A DNA stretch of 64,000 bases from Singulisphaera acidiphila DSM 18658 (GCF_000242455.2 NC_019892.1:2604001-2668000); one strand, 5' to 3'; shown: positions 7,434 to 17,287, counted from the first letter of the stretch. A program made the numbers and translations. Notes: generated by a model from the sequence alone, not told the origin.

Positions 7434-10193
7434 TCAGCACGGAACGGCGATTCGCTCGAGGCATCCATCGCGGCTCACGACGATCAGCTCACCCGTCCTT
7501 CGGCTCGGAAAACAGGCGATCGCCTCGGGGATTTCGACGCGGGTCGAGTGGGTGACCGTGAACCGGTCGGCGCCGCAGCGGAGCCATTCGACCTGAGAAG
7601 CGGTCACCGCCGCAACCAGGCGAGAACGAACCAGGGTGGCCGCGAGACACGGCCGCGACCGGAGCGATCGATTGCTGGCGACCAGATCCAGAAGGCCTTC
7701 CTCAAAGCGCAAGGCGGACCAGAAGAGGGCCCCTTCTCGATCCAGGCCAACAAGCTCGAGGTGCTCGGCATCGCTCTGGTTCCAGGCCAGCATGACCGAG
7801 CGCAGGGAGTTGCCTTGCGCTTGGGAAGGTCTCCAAACGAGGCCCGTGGCATGCCGGGTCGTGCCGGTTGGCTCGACGAGGCACCATTCCCGTCCGTCGT
7901 GGATCAGCAACGAGAACGGCAGCCCTGTTTTGCCGGGACGGGCCACGAGCAGGCCGGCCGGTGGGTCTGCATCAGGCCTGGTGAGCGAGCTGCTTCCCCA
8001 GGAGGTGAGTGTTCTGACGGTCAGGTAGTAAATGGCTTGGCCATCCCAAACGCCCACGAGTTCGACGCCGTCGACCGTGAGGATCGGAGTGAGCCAGGGA
8101 CCGGACAAGTCATCGACCGTCATGCCAAGGATCAGGCGATAGGTTCCGTCGGGCGATGCCGCGTAGGAGCTGAGCACTCCCGAGTCCTGGCCGATGCTGC
8201 GCAGGACGACCAGGGACTGGCCGTCGCTGCTGGCGGCAAGTGCGGTGACAGGGTGGGGATCCGAGGCGACCAGGACGATCTCGTTCCGCTCGGGTCGGTA
8301 GCCATACACATCGCCCGCCTCGAAGCCGAGGAAGAGATCATCCGACCCAGGGGCTGAGCAGGCCGCGGTCACGAGGCTCGTCCCGAGCTTATTTTTTCTC
8401 GTTTCGCCACGTTTCGAGGTTCGCTCGCGCGGCAGCGGGCCTGCCTTGTTGGCCACAGCTCTGACAGCGAACTCCGCGTCCCTGACGAGCGCGGTGGGCC
8501 AGATCCCCAGCTTGCCGAACACCTCCGACACGATCCGCCCCGGGGGTGATCCGGTTTTAGCCAGTTCTCGAAGGCGGGCCGCCAGCCCTAACCGTGCCCG
8601 ATCGTGGAGTTCGCCGCGAATCGATTCGAGAGAAGGACGCCCGGCCAGTCGGGCGAGGTCGTGATAATACCGGTCCCATTCGGCGCCGATGACCCGCTTG
8701 TCCGCGAGGTAGGCATCCGCTTCATCGAGCAAGCCGATGATGCTTCGCGTCGAACCTGCTTCCGCGTATTGGTTCGTGGCTTCAATGAGACAGGCAACCG
8801 CATTTCCCTGGGGACGTTGGTTCCATCCGACCAGGTAGTGGGCCAGCGCGAGGTCGGGGCGTTTTGCCTTCGATGCCAGTAAGCGGCCGGCGGAGAGGTG
8901 CCCTCCCTCCGAAGTGACCAATCGTTCCGCAGCGCGCTGATATTCGATCAGGGCGTCGTCCATGTCGCCGACGCGAACGAGAAGATCCCCGGCCGCCTCG
9001 TGGTCCTCGGCTTGTTGGTAAAACCGCAAGGCGCGGTCGATCTCGCCAGCGGCCTCGAACTCCCGGGCCGCTCCCCGCCAATCCTCGAGCTTGGTCAGAA
9101 GCAGGATCGCGGCATCATGATGGAGCTCCGCACGCGAGAGCGCATGAGCCGCCATTCGAAAGTCCTTCAAGAGCTTGCCGTAAATCAGGGCCGCGCGGCG
9201 GGAGTCGCCACGTCGCTCGGCCTCTTCGGCCGCCTTGCGATACTCGCGTTTCAACTCATTCAGGACGTCGTCCGCACCAAGCCAGACCCGGGCCGGCTTG
9301 CGACTCGACATGCCCAGCAGTTCGCTGAGCGAGTAGGCGAACGCATTCAGCGGCAACTGATCTTCGGTCCCGACCGACTCGCGGCGCCCATGATCAGCCT
9401 CGCCAAGAGGCAGAGCACGACGGAGAGCCATTTCGAGATCCCCTTCGCGAAACTCGCGTAAGAGCGACCTCAATGCCGCCGCCTGGCGTCCCAGAACGGC
9501 TTCGCTCAATCGAGGGGCCAGGTTCATTGCCCCGCCGACCCATCCCGCCCCCAGTCTGGCGAGCCCCTTGAGGCCCAGCGCCTGGCCGAGCCAGATCAGG
9601 CTACGGCCCGCGCCAAGGGTCGCCTTGCCCGCCATCGTCGAGATCGGACCTGCTTCATCGGGGCGGGGAACCTCCGTCCCGATTCCCGTCTCGCCCGCTT
9701 CAAGCCAGGTCTCGGGCGACTCGTGAGGGAGCTCCAAAAGGATTTCTTCGATCCTCTCGGCCAGCACGATGCGTTCCGGAAAAGGGTGCCAGGTGAGGCG
9801 AGGCGCAGCGTCTGCCGTGAGCCAACGGCTCAGGTCGAGAGGATACCGAGGATCGAAACTGAGCACCCCTCCCCACGGCGGAAAGACCAGGGCGCGGCCC
9901 TGGACGAGTCCCTCGGCCTCGTCGTCCAGCAGAGCAGGGACCAGTTCGGCATCAACGGGCACGTACAGGTTAATCGAGGGCCGCCGGAGCCGAACCACCC
10001 CTGGCAGTGGCTGCGTCGATGGTCCGTCGAGTTTGATCAGGAATCCCCCGTCGACCGGATGGATCCGTCCCGTCGGATCCAGTTCGAGTCGCGCACAGAG
10101 CCGGAATAGCTCGATCGCCTCCGAACCCAGGAACAGGAGAGCGACCGCCGGGTCCGTCGCGCCGCGTCGTTTGAGCTGAAGCGGAACCTTCAT
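7434..10193 (-). CDS. MoxR-vWA-bpX ternary system: bpX domain / helical repeat / beta-propeller protein
   Basis: This 919-residue protein is the last gene of a five-gene cassette. The frame is open further upstream, but ATG 10193 overlaps the stop of the vWA-type gene as ATGA, typical of translational coupling, and starts the conserved domain (MKVPLQLKRRG). The first ~230 residues are a compact alpha/beta bpX-type region rich in LxLP and PPWGG motifs. Residues ~300-600 are TPR-like helices with repeated A-A-x-x-F/Y-x-x-A-G-D/E elements. From ~640 to the end, short beta blades with Gly-Asp turns look like a beta-propeller. In this family the propeller and repeat modules are thought to recognise a target or scaffold the MoxR ATPase. 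Subfamily number and target are inferred, not shown. Confidence 0.72.
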   Translation of the reverse strand: MKVPLQLKRRGATDPAVALLFLGSEAIELFRLCARLELDPTGRIHPVDGGFLIKLDGPSTQPLPGVVRLRRPSINLYVPVDAELVPALLDDEAEGLVQGRALVFPPWGGVLSFDPRYPLDLSRWLTADAAPRLTWHPFPERIVLAERIEEILLELPHESPETWLEAGETGIGTEVPRPDEAGPISTMAGKATLGAGRSLIWLGQALGLKGLARLGAGWVGGAMNLAPRLSEAVLGRQAAALRSLLREFREGDLEMALRRALPLGEADHGRRESVGTEDQLPLNAFAYSLSELLGMSSRKPARVWLGADDVLNELKREYRKAAEEAERRGDSRRAALIYGKLLKDFRMAAHALSRAELHHDAAILLLTKLEDWRGAAREFEAAGEIDRALRFYQQAEDHEAAGDLLVRVGDMDDALIEYQRAAERLVTSEGGHLSAGRLLASKAKRPDLALAHYLVGWNQRPQGNAVACLIEATNQYAEAGSTRSIIGLLDEADAYLADKRVIGAEWDRYYHDLARLAGRPSLESIRGELHDRARLGLAARLRELAKTGSPPGRIVSEVFGKLGIWPTALVRDAEFAVRAVANKAGPLPRERTSKRGETRKNKLGTSLVTAACSAPGSDDLFLGFEAGDVYGYRPERNEIVLVASDPHPVTALAASSDGQSLVVLRSIGQDSGVLSSYAASPDGTYRLILGMTVDDLSGPWLTPILTVDGVELVGVWDGQAIYYLTVRTLTSWGSSSLTRPDADPPAGLLVARPGKTGLPFSLLIHDGREWCLVEPTGTTRHATGLVWRPSQAQGNSLRSVMLAWNQSDAEHLELVGLDREGALFWSALRFEEGLLDLVASNRSLRSRPCLAATLVRSRLVAAVTASQVEWLRCGADRFTVTHSTRVEIPEAIACFPSRRTGELIVVSRDGCLERIAVPC

Positions 10194-12991
10194 GGGCTTT
10201 GGCTCCCTTCGACTCCCGAGGCTTCCTGCAAGGCGGTCCTGAAACTCGCTTCTCCGTTCTCGGTGGCCGGTCCCCCGGTCAGATGGGCGGGGCCAATCCT
10301 TGTCCCGTCCGGCATCCAGCCCGCAAGCTGGTTGCGAAACATATAGAACATGCACACGAGTTCGCCGGTCTTCCCGAGAACCGAGACTTGGCCGATGAAG
10401 TCGACGTGCACTGAAAGACCTGAGAACGAGCATGACCCAAGAAATCGTTTCGAGTCCGTGGTAAGCGGAGATCGACCGCGAGGGGCGGGAACGGTCCGAA
10501 ACGATTGCTCATCGAACTTCTGAGCCAGAAAGGTCGACACGTTTCCCCGCCCCTGCGTTAACTCGAGAACAGGTCTGTCCCAGCGTATGAGATGAATAAA
10601 CTCGCCCACGTAGATCACCAAAGCCAATTTTCCCAGCCTGACGTTGACTCGCTGGTGAGAACGTCCTTTCGGGGAAACATAAATCGGCGTTGATTCGCCC
10701 GTGACATCCTTGACTTCGAGGTGTCGGCTACTCGACTTGCGTGCGAAGTATTGCCCGTCGGCCGAGATGGCGAAGCCGATTGCCTTGGGCGAGCAAGGGA
10801 CGTTGGCGATTACGCGGAACGAACTTGTCGAGAAAAAAAGGAGGGACACGAGAGACGTCTGCACTCGATCGGCGACAACGGCCACGATGACGTCTCCCCC
10901 CCGCCGAGTCGAGAGGATGTGGTTGCCCTGGAGACTCGGTCGGCCGTCGAGGGTTGGGATGATCGTCTTGACGACGCCCGACCCGTTCTGAATGTCGATC
11001 GCCCCGTTTGATTCATGAAGCCGGAGAGCGAATCCCTGAACGGGGAGGGGAAGTAAACTCGGAACCGCCAGAGAATGGTCCGGAAGATGGCTCCGTGCGT
11101 GGTGGAAGGCACGCTTGGCCCGATTCGAGACCGGGTCCGTCGGATTGAGCGGCGGAAACCGCCACTCCTCCGGGCGCGCGCTGAGATCCAGCGCGAAGAT
11201 TGGCCCGAGTGAATTCCGGGCGACGAGGGCCTCATGGCTTCTGAGATACGACCATTCGGGTTTGGTCGCCATTGCCGTCCCGAGCGAATGAGCTGTACAG
11301 CATCGTGTACTGAAATCATAGCAGCCAATGACATAGTCAGATCCGCACTTGCCGACGACAACGAACCCGCCCGCAACTCCCACGATCGACTCGACTCGGG
11401 AGAGTGGATGTCCCTTGAGGAGGACTCGAGGGAGCATTTCCATACGCGTTCCATCGATCCGACACGCGTGTAAGAGCCCTTGCTGTCCGGTGAAGAGGAT
11501 CCACTTCCCCGACCCGTCGAAGTCGAACAAGCCACCGGGGATCGGGCCGAGGGCACCCAGGACAAAAGGGAAGCCGGGTGTCTCAATGTCACCTTGCCAG
11601 CTTGCTGGCTCTGCGTTTTCGGTGCCGTGAGCCGGAGCAGGGGCATTCTCCCGAGGGAGCGGGACGCGGAGGGTGGATCGGACGACGGCCGCTCCTCGAG
11701 AAAGTTCCGACAAGGCCACACATCCCTCGCCGTTGACTGTGACCGCGAACAGTCGGGTCGAAGTCTCGACTCGGCGGGCGGCCGCTACAACGGCCGGTTC
11801 CCGGAGGGTTCGTGGATGCGTCAGCAACACGACGTCGCGAAGCCGCGATTCGCCACGTTGTTCGAGAATCGTCTTGAGCGTCAGGCCGGGATCGGGGGAA
11901 AGGTCACTGGACTCGAGCAACGCCCCCAACTCCTCTTCGTCGAGCTGGCGAGGATCGACGGCACGGCCCTCCCGACTGGTCGCGGCGATCGAGAATGGAA
12001 TCTTCCGACGCTCTGCCTGCCGCCCCAGCGCCATCGCAGCGGCCCCCAGGACGAGCCGGACCGCTCCCCAGGTCAGCACCCCCTGATCGAGCACAACCAC
12101 GACCTCTTCCGGCACCGGAATCCGTGGCTCCTCCCGTTGGTAGAAGAGGAGTTCGTGTTCCGCGAACCGACGGACGAACTCGTCCCCCTCGAGCGCGAGC
12201 TGGGTCGGAACGATCCGCTCGGGCTGACCCCGCGTCGCCACATCCGAGTACCCCCCCATCGGTAGCGAGGCCGGGGTGAGGCGGCGGGGAGGCAGGGTCA
12301 AGGCTCCGGCCAGGTGGACGGCCAACGACGTCGTTCCCGCGAGCCGAGGCCGATGTTCGAGCGCGGCCAGGACAGCGGAGAGCGTCCTGGGACGGGGGAG
12401 GGTGGCTACCCGTTCCGCCACGCTCTCGTGGATCGCTCCTCGGCCATAGCGGAGCCAGTGACGGAGTTCGTCCGACGTGAGTTCGCTGACCCCTTGAATA
12501 ATCAAGCGTTCAAAACGAGGAGGATCGAGCGGGGGGAGAACCGCGACTCCGGTTCGCGGCTCGCCGAACGGTTCGGCCAAAGGCCGGGTCAAGGCGAGAT
12601 GGAGTGCCGACAGGTCGGGCGGGTCGGGCACGCGGGGAACGTTGCAGCAGAGCCGAGCACAGAGAGCGCCTGCGTTCCGGAGCGGAAGTCCCCACTCCCG
12701 AAAGGCCTGCTCCAGGGTCGCCGGACCTTGAATCGACGTGGTGGTCTGGATGCGTGTCCCGAGTCCAAGGAGCCGGAGCAAGTGAAGGATGAAACTGAAC
12801 GAGATCGGGCGAGCCGAGGAATGAAAGCCTTCGAGGAAAAGCGAGATCTCCGCCGCCATGGCAAAGGTCAGGCCGATTTCCGGGCCGTCGCAGGCGTATT
12901 CCACAGCCTCGCCCGTGGGGCACCAGCGGAGGTCGCCAAGCCATCGGCAGTAGCTCTCCGAGATTGCCAGGTAGTCTTCCACACGGCTCAT
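10190..12991 (-). CDS. MoxR-vWA-bpX ternary system: vWA-like domain fused to a C-terminal beta-propeller
   Basis: This 933-residue protein has an N-terminal helical region (1-290), a vWA-like Rossmann domain (about 295-440) starting EEVVVVLDQGVLTW, and a beta-propeller-like region from ~470 on. The metal (MIDAS) motif DxSxS of classical vWA domains is degenerate here (D302-Q-G-V-L), so metal-dependent ligand binding may be lost. The start ATG 12991 overlaps the upstream gene's stop by ATGA, and its own stop overlaps the next start by ATGA, so the three genes are tightly coupled. vWA proteins are classical MoxR partners, and the fused propeller is what sets the ternary family apart. Conflict, stress or maturation roles are family-level proposals only. 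Confidence 0.72.
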   Translation of the reverse strand: MSRVEDYLAISESYCRWLGDLRWCPTGEAVEYACDGPEIGLTFAMAAEISLFLEGFHSSARPISFSFILHLLRLLGLGTRIQTTTSIQGPATLEQAFREWGLPLRNAGALCARLCCNVPRVPDPPDLSALHLALTRPLAEPFGEPRTGVAVLPPLDPPRFERLIIQGVSELTSDELRHWLRYGRGAIHESVAERVATLPRPRTLSAVLAALEHRPRLAGTTSLAVHLAGALTLPPRRLTPASLPMGGYSDVATRGQPERIVPTQLALEGDEFVRRFAEHELLFYQREEPRIPVPEEVVVVLDQGVLTWGAVRLVLGAAAMALGRQAERRKIPFSIAATSREGRAVDPRQLDEEELGALLESSDLSPDPGLTLKTILEQRGESRLRDVVLLTHPRTLREPAVVAAARRVETSTRLFAVTVNGEGCVALSELSRGAAVVRSTLRVPLPRENAPAPAHGTENAEPASWQGDIETPGFPFVLGALGPIPGGLFDFDGSGKWILFTGQQGLLHACRIDGTRMEMLPRVLLKGHPLSRVESIVGVAGGFVVVGKCGSDYVIGCYDFSTRCCTAHSLGTAMATKPEWSYLRSHEALVARNSLGPIFALDLSARPEEWRFPPLNPTDPVSNRAKRAFHHARSHLPDHSLAVPSLLPLPVQGFALRLHESNGAIDIQNGSGVVKTIIPTLDGRPSLQGNHILSTRRGGDVIVAVVADRVQTSLVSLLFFSTSSFRVIANVPCSPKAIGFAISADGQYFARKSSSRHLEVKDVTGESTPIYVSPKGRSHQRVNVRLGKLALVIYVGEFIHLIRWDRPVLELTQGRGNVSTFLAQKFDEQSFRTVPAPRGRSPLTTDSKRFLGSCSFSGLSVHVDFIGQVSVLGKTGELVCMFYMFRNQLAGWMPDGTRIGPAHLTGGPATENGEASFRTALQEASGVEGSQSP

Positions 12992-13728
12992 GCCTGCAGA
13001 CTCCTTCCCGCGAGCCTGATGCCGGCCAGGGTCAGCGGTCGGAAGAGTGAAGAAGAAACCACCTCATAACCGCGGGGGGTGAACCACAGGAGTTCGGCGG
13101 ACGCGATGTTCAGCGCCCTTCGGATCGCATCTTCCGACAGGCTGGGATCGGTTCGGAATCCGAGCGGGATCAGCACCTTTGTCCCCCAGTACCGCGTTCC
13201 ATCGGTGACAACGGGGAGGGCTGATCCCAGCACCATCACCAGATCGCCCGCTAGGGTAGCGTGTAATGACTTGAGCCGTGACGACGGAACGGTCTCGGCC
13301 CACGCGGACAATGCATTCAAACGGCAACGTAGTGCACTCGCGGGGCGTGCTTCCTCATTGCGGACGAGTTCAATACGGGCCGGCCGCGGCGCCACTCGTT
13401 GCGGTAAGGACACATCGATCGATGCCGGCACGAGAGCACTTGCCAGCGGAACGGATGCCTCGTCAAGTTCGCGAGGGATTCCCAACGTCGGTAGATGCTG
13501 GCCGAGCGCATACCAGAACCTGTCGTTGTCATTCCGGGCAAAAAAGCAGACGCCCGACACCGGGAAGAGCCGTCGCAAGACCTCCTGATGCCCGACCGGC
13601 CACCGCACCCAGGCACGGTCGCCACGGACCAACATCCGGATGGCCGGCTCGCGGCGGAATCCGGCAAGAGTGGCGAGCTGAGGCAGCGGCACGCTTGCGC
13701 AACAGATCTGGTCCAGGGTGGGGGCCAT
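12988..13728 (-). CDS. MoxR-vWA-bpX ternary system: small bpX-type accessory protein
   Basis: This 246-residue protein has no recognised catalytic motif. Its length, the lack of a signal or membrane segment and its place between the MoxR gene (4 bp upstream) and the vWA-type gene (4-bp overlap) identify it as one of the family's small accessory components. The N-terminal half contains FRREPAIRMLVRGDRAWVRW-like beta strands and the C-terminal half a Gly-rich segment (ITPRGYEVV-like) ending in LAGIRLAGRSL. The role is probably to bridge ATPase and effector. The assignment is by context and general resemblance, without a profile search. Confidence 0.6.
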   Translation of the reverse strand: MAPTLDQICCASVPLPQLATLAGFRREPAIRMLVRGDRAWVRWPVGHQEVLRRLFPVSGVCFFARNDNDRFWYALGQHLPTLGIPRELDEASVPLASALVPASIDVSLPQRVAPRPARIELVRNEEARPASALRCRLNALSAWAETVPSSRLKSLHATLAGDLVMVLGSALPVVTDGTRYWGTKVLIPLGFRTDPSLSEDAIRRALNIASAELLWFTPRGYEVVSSSLFRPLTLAGIRLAGRSLQA

Positions 13729-13732
13729 CAGT

Positions 13733-14860
13733 TCAACCCAACCGTCCGAGAAGTTGACTGGTTCGTTCGAGGAGGTGGCGTCTCATCGATTCGTCGGGGA
13801 GCCAGGCTGCACGGTCACTCAGGTCGGCAACCTGTTCACGAAACCGCGCGGTCGCGGTCAGCGTCAACGACCCTTGCTGGATCGTTGCGCTGATGGCGTC
13901 GAGCTGACCTGCGATCTCCTCGCCCCCAAGCCGTTCGGGGACGGTCGCCAGCGGATGGGCCCGCTCGACCCCGGCGTGGGGCTCGATCACGGCTTCGACC
14001 AGCGATGCCAGTGGGCCGATCTGTTCCTCGCGGTCCCAGACATAGCGGAGAGGCCAGAAGTCCGCGATCAGAGCCACCGGTCGACCACACAAGACGGCTG
14101 AGGCCGCCACCAGCTTCAAGACCTTGACCGCTCGGCGGTCGGAGAGGGTAACGCCAAGGTCGCGGACCTTGAAAATGAGCTCGGAATAAGGAGCCGTGAT
14201 CTTTGAGAGGTCGACGTCATAAATCCGCCGGGAGAGGCTGCGCAAGTCGGCCGATGAAATCGAGGCATCCGTCGTTTGGAATCGCTCCATTTCCCAGCCT
14301 GCGGCCAGCAGCCGAGGCATCGCATCGCGCTTCAAATGGTCGACGTGGCAGCGTAACAGGAATCGATCGAAGAGAGCGTGAAGCGTCTCATCCTCCGGGA
14401 GGTGGTTGGAGGCCGAGAAGAGCGAGAGCATTGGCAAACGATGGGTCTCGGCGCCGCGTCGATAAACCCGCTCGTTGAGAACCGAGAGCAGGTTATTCAA
14501 AATCGCGCTGTTGGCGTTGAACAACTCGTCCAGGAAGACGAACTCCGCTTCCGGGAGCATTCCGGTCGTGACGGTCGCCACCGTCCCCTCCCGGAGCCGC
14601 ACGAGGTCGATTGGGCCGAACACCTCGTTGGGTTCAGAGAACCGGGTCAGAAGATACTCGAAGTAGCGTCCTTGAACCGTGGCGGCGAACTGCCGGATCA
14701 AGGCGGACTTGGCGGTTCCAGGGGGGCCGTGCAAGAAGAGATGTTCTCCCGCGACAACCGCCAAGGCGATCAGGTCAATCACCTCGTCGCGGCCGACGAA
14801 CCGCCCTTTGAGAACGTCGACGACCTCGTGGCGAAGTCGTACAGCCGGGTCGTCAATCAT
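13733..14860 (-). CDS. MoxR-family AAA+ ATPase of the ternary system
   Basis: The 375-residue ATPase carries Walker A (HGPPGTAKS), Walker B (VFLDELFNANS), sensor 1 (FSASNHLPED) and the arginine-finger region (HALFDRFLLRCHV), all in the expected order for MoxR/RavA-type AAA+ proteins. ATG 14860, with AGGA about eight bases upstream, is preferred to a TTG start at 14920 with no ribosome binding site. It would hydrolyse ATP to remodel or activate a partner, here most likely the vWA/propeller proteins encoded immediately downstream. The substitution of NANS for the usual DEINRA in Walker B groups it with RavA-like branches and separates it from the two other MoxR genes in this window (30317-31288, 38303-39259). 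Confidence 0.9.
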   Translation of the reverse strand: MIDDPAVRLRHEVVDVLKGRFVGRDEVIDLIALAVVAGEHLFLHGPPGTAKSALIRQFAATVQGRYFEYLLTRFSEPNEVFGPIDLVRLREGTVATVTTGMLPEAEFVFLDELFNANSAILNNLLSVLNERVYRRGAETHRLPMLSLFSASNHLPEDETLHALFDRFLLRCHVDHLKRDAMPRLLAAGWEMERFQTTDASISSADLRSLSRRIYDVDLSKITAPYSELIFKVRDLGVTLSDRRAVKVLKLVAASAVLCGRPVALIADFWPLRYVWDREEQIGPLASLVEAVIEPHAGVERAHPLATVPERLGGEEIAGQLDAISATIQQGSLTLTATARFREQVADLSDRAAWLPDESMRRHLLERTSQLLGRLG

Positions 14861-14903
14861 GTCGACTTGTCCTCGAAGTTCCCACCGAAGATTTCGCTCG
14901 GGC

Positions 14904-15485
14904 TCAATCGTTTCGCACAAGATCGACGTATTCGTTCAAGGATTCGTCGGGCCGCCAATTCGGATTTTGATATTTCGCCCAGCGCTCGGCATAAAGCTGC
15001 ATCAACCCGGAATGGCCACAGAGATCGGGAGGAGAATCCGGCCCTGTGTCCAGGTCGGCGAGGACTCCCGACAGCGGCCAATGACGCAAGAGCGTCGCAA
15101 GCCGTTCCGCAAGGGGATCGGGCTCGTGTTTCGCCAGCGCCCGTTTACGGAGCTGTGGGAGAAATCGAAACAAGAGGTCTGCGGTCAGATGATGCGACGG
15201 AGTCGTCGGACGGTGGGACATCGCGACCCATCGCTTGATTTCCGCGCTTGACGAATCGTGATTCACCAGGGCCCAACTCGCCCGGATCACGAGCGAGCTG
15301 GCTTCAATGGCCGTGCCCGCATCGAACTCGATCGGAGGCCCGGCGATATCGAGGCGATAGGCGTCGAAGGCCACTTGGAGCAGTTGCTTTGCTGCTGGGC
15401 TCGATGCGTCCATGCGCGGACTCTGCCGGAAGACGAGACGGCCTTCATAAAGCAGAGGTGGCAATAACTCTTCGAGCCAATTCAT
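14904..15485 (-). CDS. MoxR-vWA-bpX ternary system: first-gene bpX-type protein
   Basis: The product is 193 residues from ATG 15485 (MNWLEELLPPLLYEGRLVF). A TTG 27 bases upstream is less likely. It is the first gene of the cassette, 43 bp upstream of the ATPase start. It shows an amphipathic, mostly helical profile with conserved-looking aromatic pairs (ELLPPLLYEGRL near the N-terminus, YAERWAKYQNPNWRPDESL near the C-terminus) and no signal peptide. No catalytic residues stand out. The name rests on position and resemblance to bpX components found beside MoxR genes. Confidence 0.58.
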   Translation of the reverse strand: MNWLEELLPPLLYEGRLVFRQSPRMDASSPAAKQLLQVAFDAYRLDIAGPPIEFDAGTAIEASSLVIRASWALVNHDSSSAEIKRWVAMSHRPTTPSHHLTADLLFRFLPQLRKRALAKHEPDPLAERLATLLRHWPLSGVLADLDTGPDSPPDLCGHSGLMQLYAERWAKYQNPNWRPDESLNEYVDLVRND

Positions 15486-15702
15486 GGAGCGACGATTTCT
15501 GCCCTTGGACAAGCAAGGGCGAGCCCGCCGGCCGGTTCTTTCAAGGACGTCTCAACCCGGCGGGCCTGAACCATCCGATCACATCAATCATTGTCAAGCA
15601 TACCGCACCGGAGCGCGCCCGGGAAAGTCCTCCTCCCCGGGCATCCGACCGGTTCACTCGGATCGCCCCAAGTGGACGCCTGTCTAAGACTGATGCTGAG
15701 GA

Positions 15703-17214
15703 TCAGATCCGATAGAGCGGCTCATATTTTTGCTTCAGCGACTGGACCAAGGGAGCGTGATTCAGCGGGGAGCCGGTGACCACCTCCACCAGGCGAGACG
15801 AGCGGTAGCGTTGGCCTTGGAGATGAACCCGTTCTCGGAGCCAGGCGAGGAGTGGAGCAAAGTTTCCTTGGCCTAAGAGGTTGTCCAGGTTTCCGAGATC
15901 GGTGTTCGCCTGGGCGAACAACTGGGCAGCGAAGATGTTGCCCAAGGTGTATGTGGGGAAATAGCCGAACAGGCCGGCACTCCAGTGAATGTCTTGGAGG
16001 CAGCCTTCCGCATTGTTGCTTGGGCGAATGCCGAGATACTCGGCATATTTGCGGTTCCAGGCCTCCGGGAGGTCGGCCGCCGTCAATTGACCTGAGAGCA
16101 GTTCGCGTTCCAATTCGAAGCGGACGAGGATGTGAAGGTTGTACGTCACCTCATCGGCTTCGACTCGAATCAGCGACGGCTCGACGCGATTGATCGCGAG
16201 GTGGAATTCGTCGAGCGAGACGTTCGGAAAGGACTCGGGAAAAAAGCGTTGGGCAATCGGCAGGAAGTGACTCCAGAACGGTCGGCTGCGTCCAACCGCG
16301 TTTTCCCAGAGCCGAGATTGCGACTCGTGGATTCCGAGGGAGACGGATTCGCCCATGGGGGTGCCGAAGTGCGCCGGGTCGAGTCCTTGTTCATAGAGGC
16401 CGTGGCCGACCTCATGCATGATCCCGAAGAGCGCATCGGCGAATTGGTCGTGATGGAAACGGGTGGTGATCCGGCAGTCGCCCGGGCCGATCCCGCTGCA
16501 GAAGGGATGGGCCGTGGTGTCGAGCCGGCCCTTTGAGAAATCGAAGCCGAGAGCACCGGCAACCAGTTCGCCGAAGATCCGTTGGCGATCCACCGGGAAC
16601 TCACCGCGAAGGATCGCGACGTTCGGTTTGATCGGGGACTCGGCGATGGCCCGGACCAGCGGTACGAGGTCGGTACGGAGGGCGTCGAACAAGACGGCGA
16701 TCTCTGCACTCTTCGCACCTGGCTCATATTCGTCGAGGAGTGCGTCGTAATCTGCCGTCCCATCGCCCAGGCATTCGGCTTCGCGTTGTTTGAGCGCAAC
16801 GATCCGTTCAAGCCAGGGTTGAAAGTGGGCGTAGTCGGCTTTGCTGCGTGCGGTGATCCACTCCTGTTGGGAGATCGAGACTGTTCGTGCCATCTCTTCG
16901 ACGAGCGACCGAGGCAGTCGGGTGAGGCGCTGGTAGTTGCGCTTCAGTTCGCGGATGTTGACCGCGGCCGGGGAATCGGCGTCTTGCACCAAGGGGGTGC
17001 CGTCGAGTTGTTCGAGTAACTCCCCGATGATCGGGTCGGTCGCCTTCTCGTGATGAAGGCCGGCCAGGAGCGCCATTTGCCGGCTCCGGTGCTCGACCCC
17101 TCCCGTGGGCATGTACGTTTGCTCGTCCCAACCGAGCAGGGATGAGCACGACGCCAGCAGCGAGGCCTCACGGGAGCGTCGGATCAAATCTTCATAAGCC
17201 GCGTCCGCTTGCAT
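15703..17214 (-). CDS. Metallocarboxypeptidase, M32 family (thermostable carboxypeptidase 1-like)
   Basis: The 503-residue product matches the full length of M32 zinc carboxypeptidases, which remove C-terminal residues from peptides in the cytoplasm. The zinc motif HEVGH is present in GIMHEVGHGLYEQGLDP, followed by the family signature GTPMGESVSLGIHESQSRLWEN (HES motif, third metal ligand region) and the C-terminal IHWSAGLFGYFPTYTLGN motif. The ATG at 17214 gives MQADAAYEDLIRRS, a normal N-terminus. It sits 217 bp upstream of the ternary cassette on the same strand. No functional link is evident. Confidence 0.93.
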   Translation of the reverse strand: MQADAAYEDLIRRSREASLLASCSSLLGWDEQTYMPTGGVEHRSRQMALLAGLHHEKATDPIIGELLEQLDGTPLVQDADSPAAVNIRELKRNYQRLTRLPRSLVEEMARTVSISQQEWITARSKADYAHFQPWLERIVALKQREAECLGDGTADYDALLDEYEPGAKSAEIAVLFDALRTDLVPLVRAIAESPIKPNVAILRGEFPVDRQRIFGELVAGALGFDFSKGRLDTTAHPFCSGIGPGDCRITTRFHHDQFADALFGIMHEVGHGLYEQGLDPAHFGTPMGESVSLGIHESQSRLWENAVGRSRPFWSHFLPIAQRFFPESFPNVSLDEFHLAINRVEPSLIRVEADEVTYNLHILVRFELERELLSGQLTAADLPEAWNRKYAEYLGIRPSNNAEGCLQDIHWSAGLFGYFPTYTLGNIFAAQLFAQANTDLGNLDNLLGQGNFAPLLAWLRERVHLQGQRYRSSRLVEVVTGSPLNHAPLVQSLKQKYEPLYRI

Positions 17215-17287
17215 CGACTCTCACCCCCTCGGATCGGCCGGTCGTCAACCCCGCTGCGACTCGAACCGAAACGAAATCGTTGATCCG

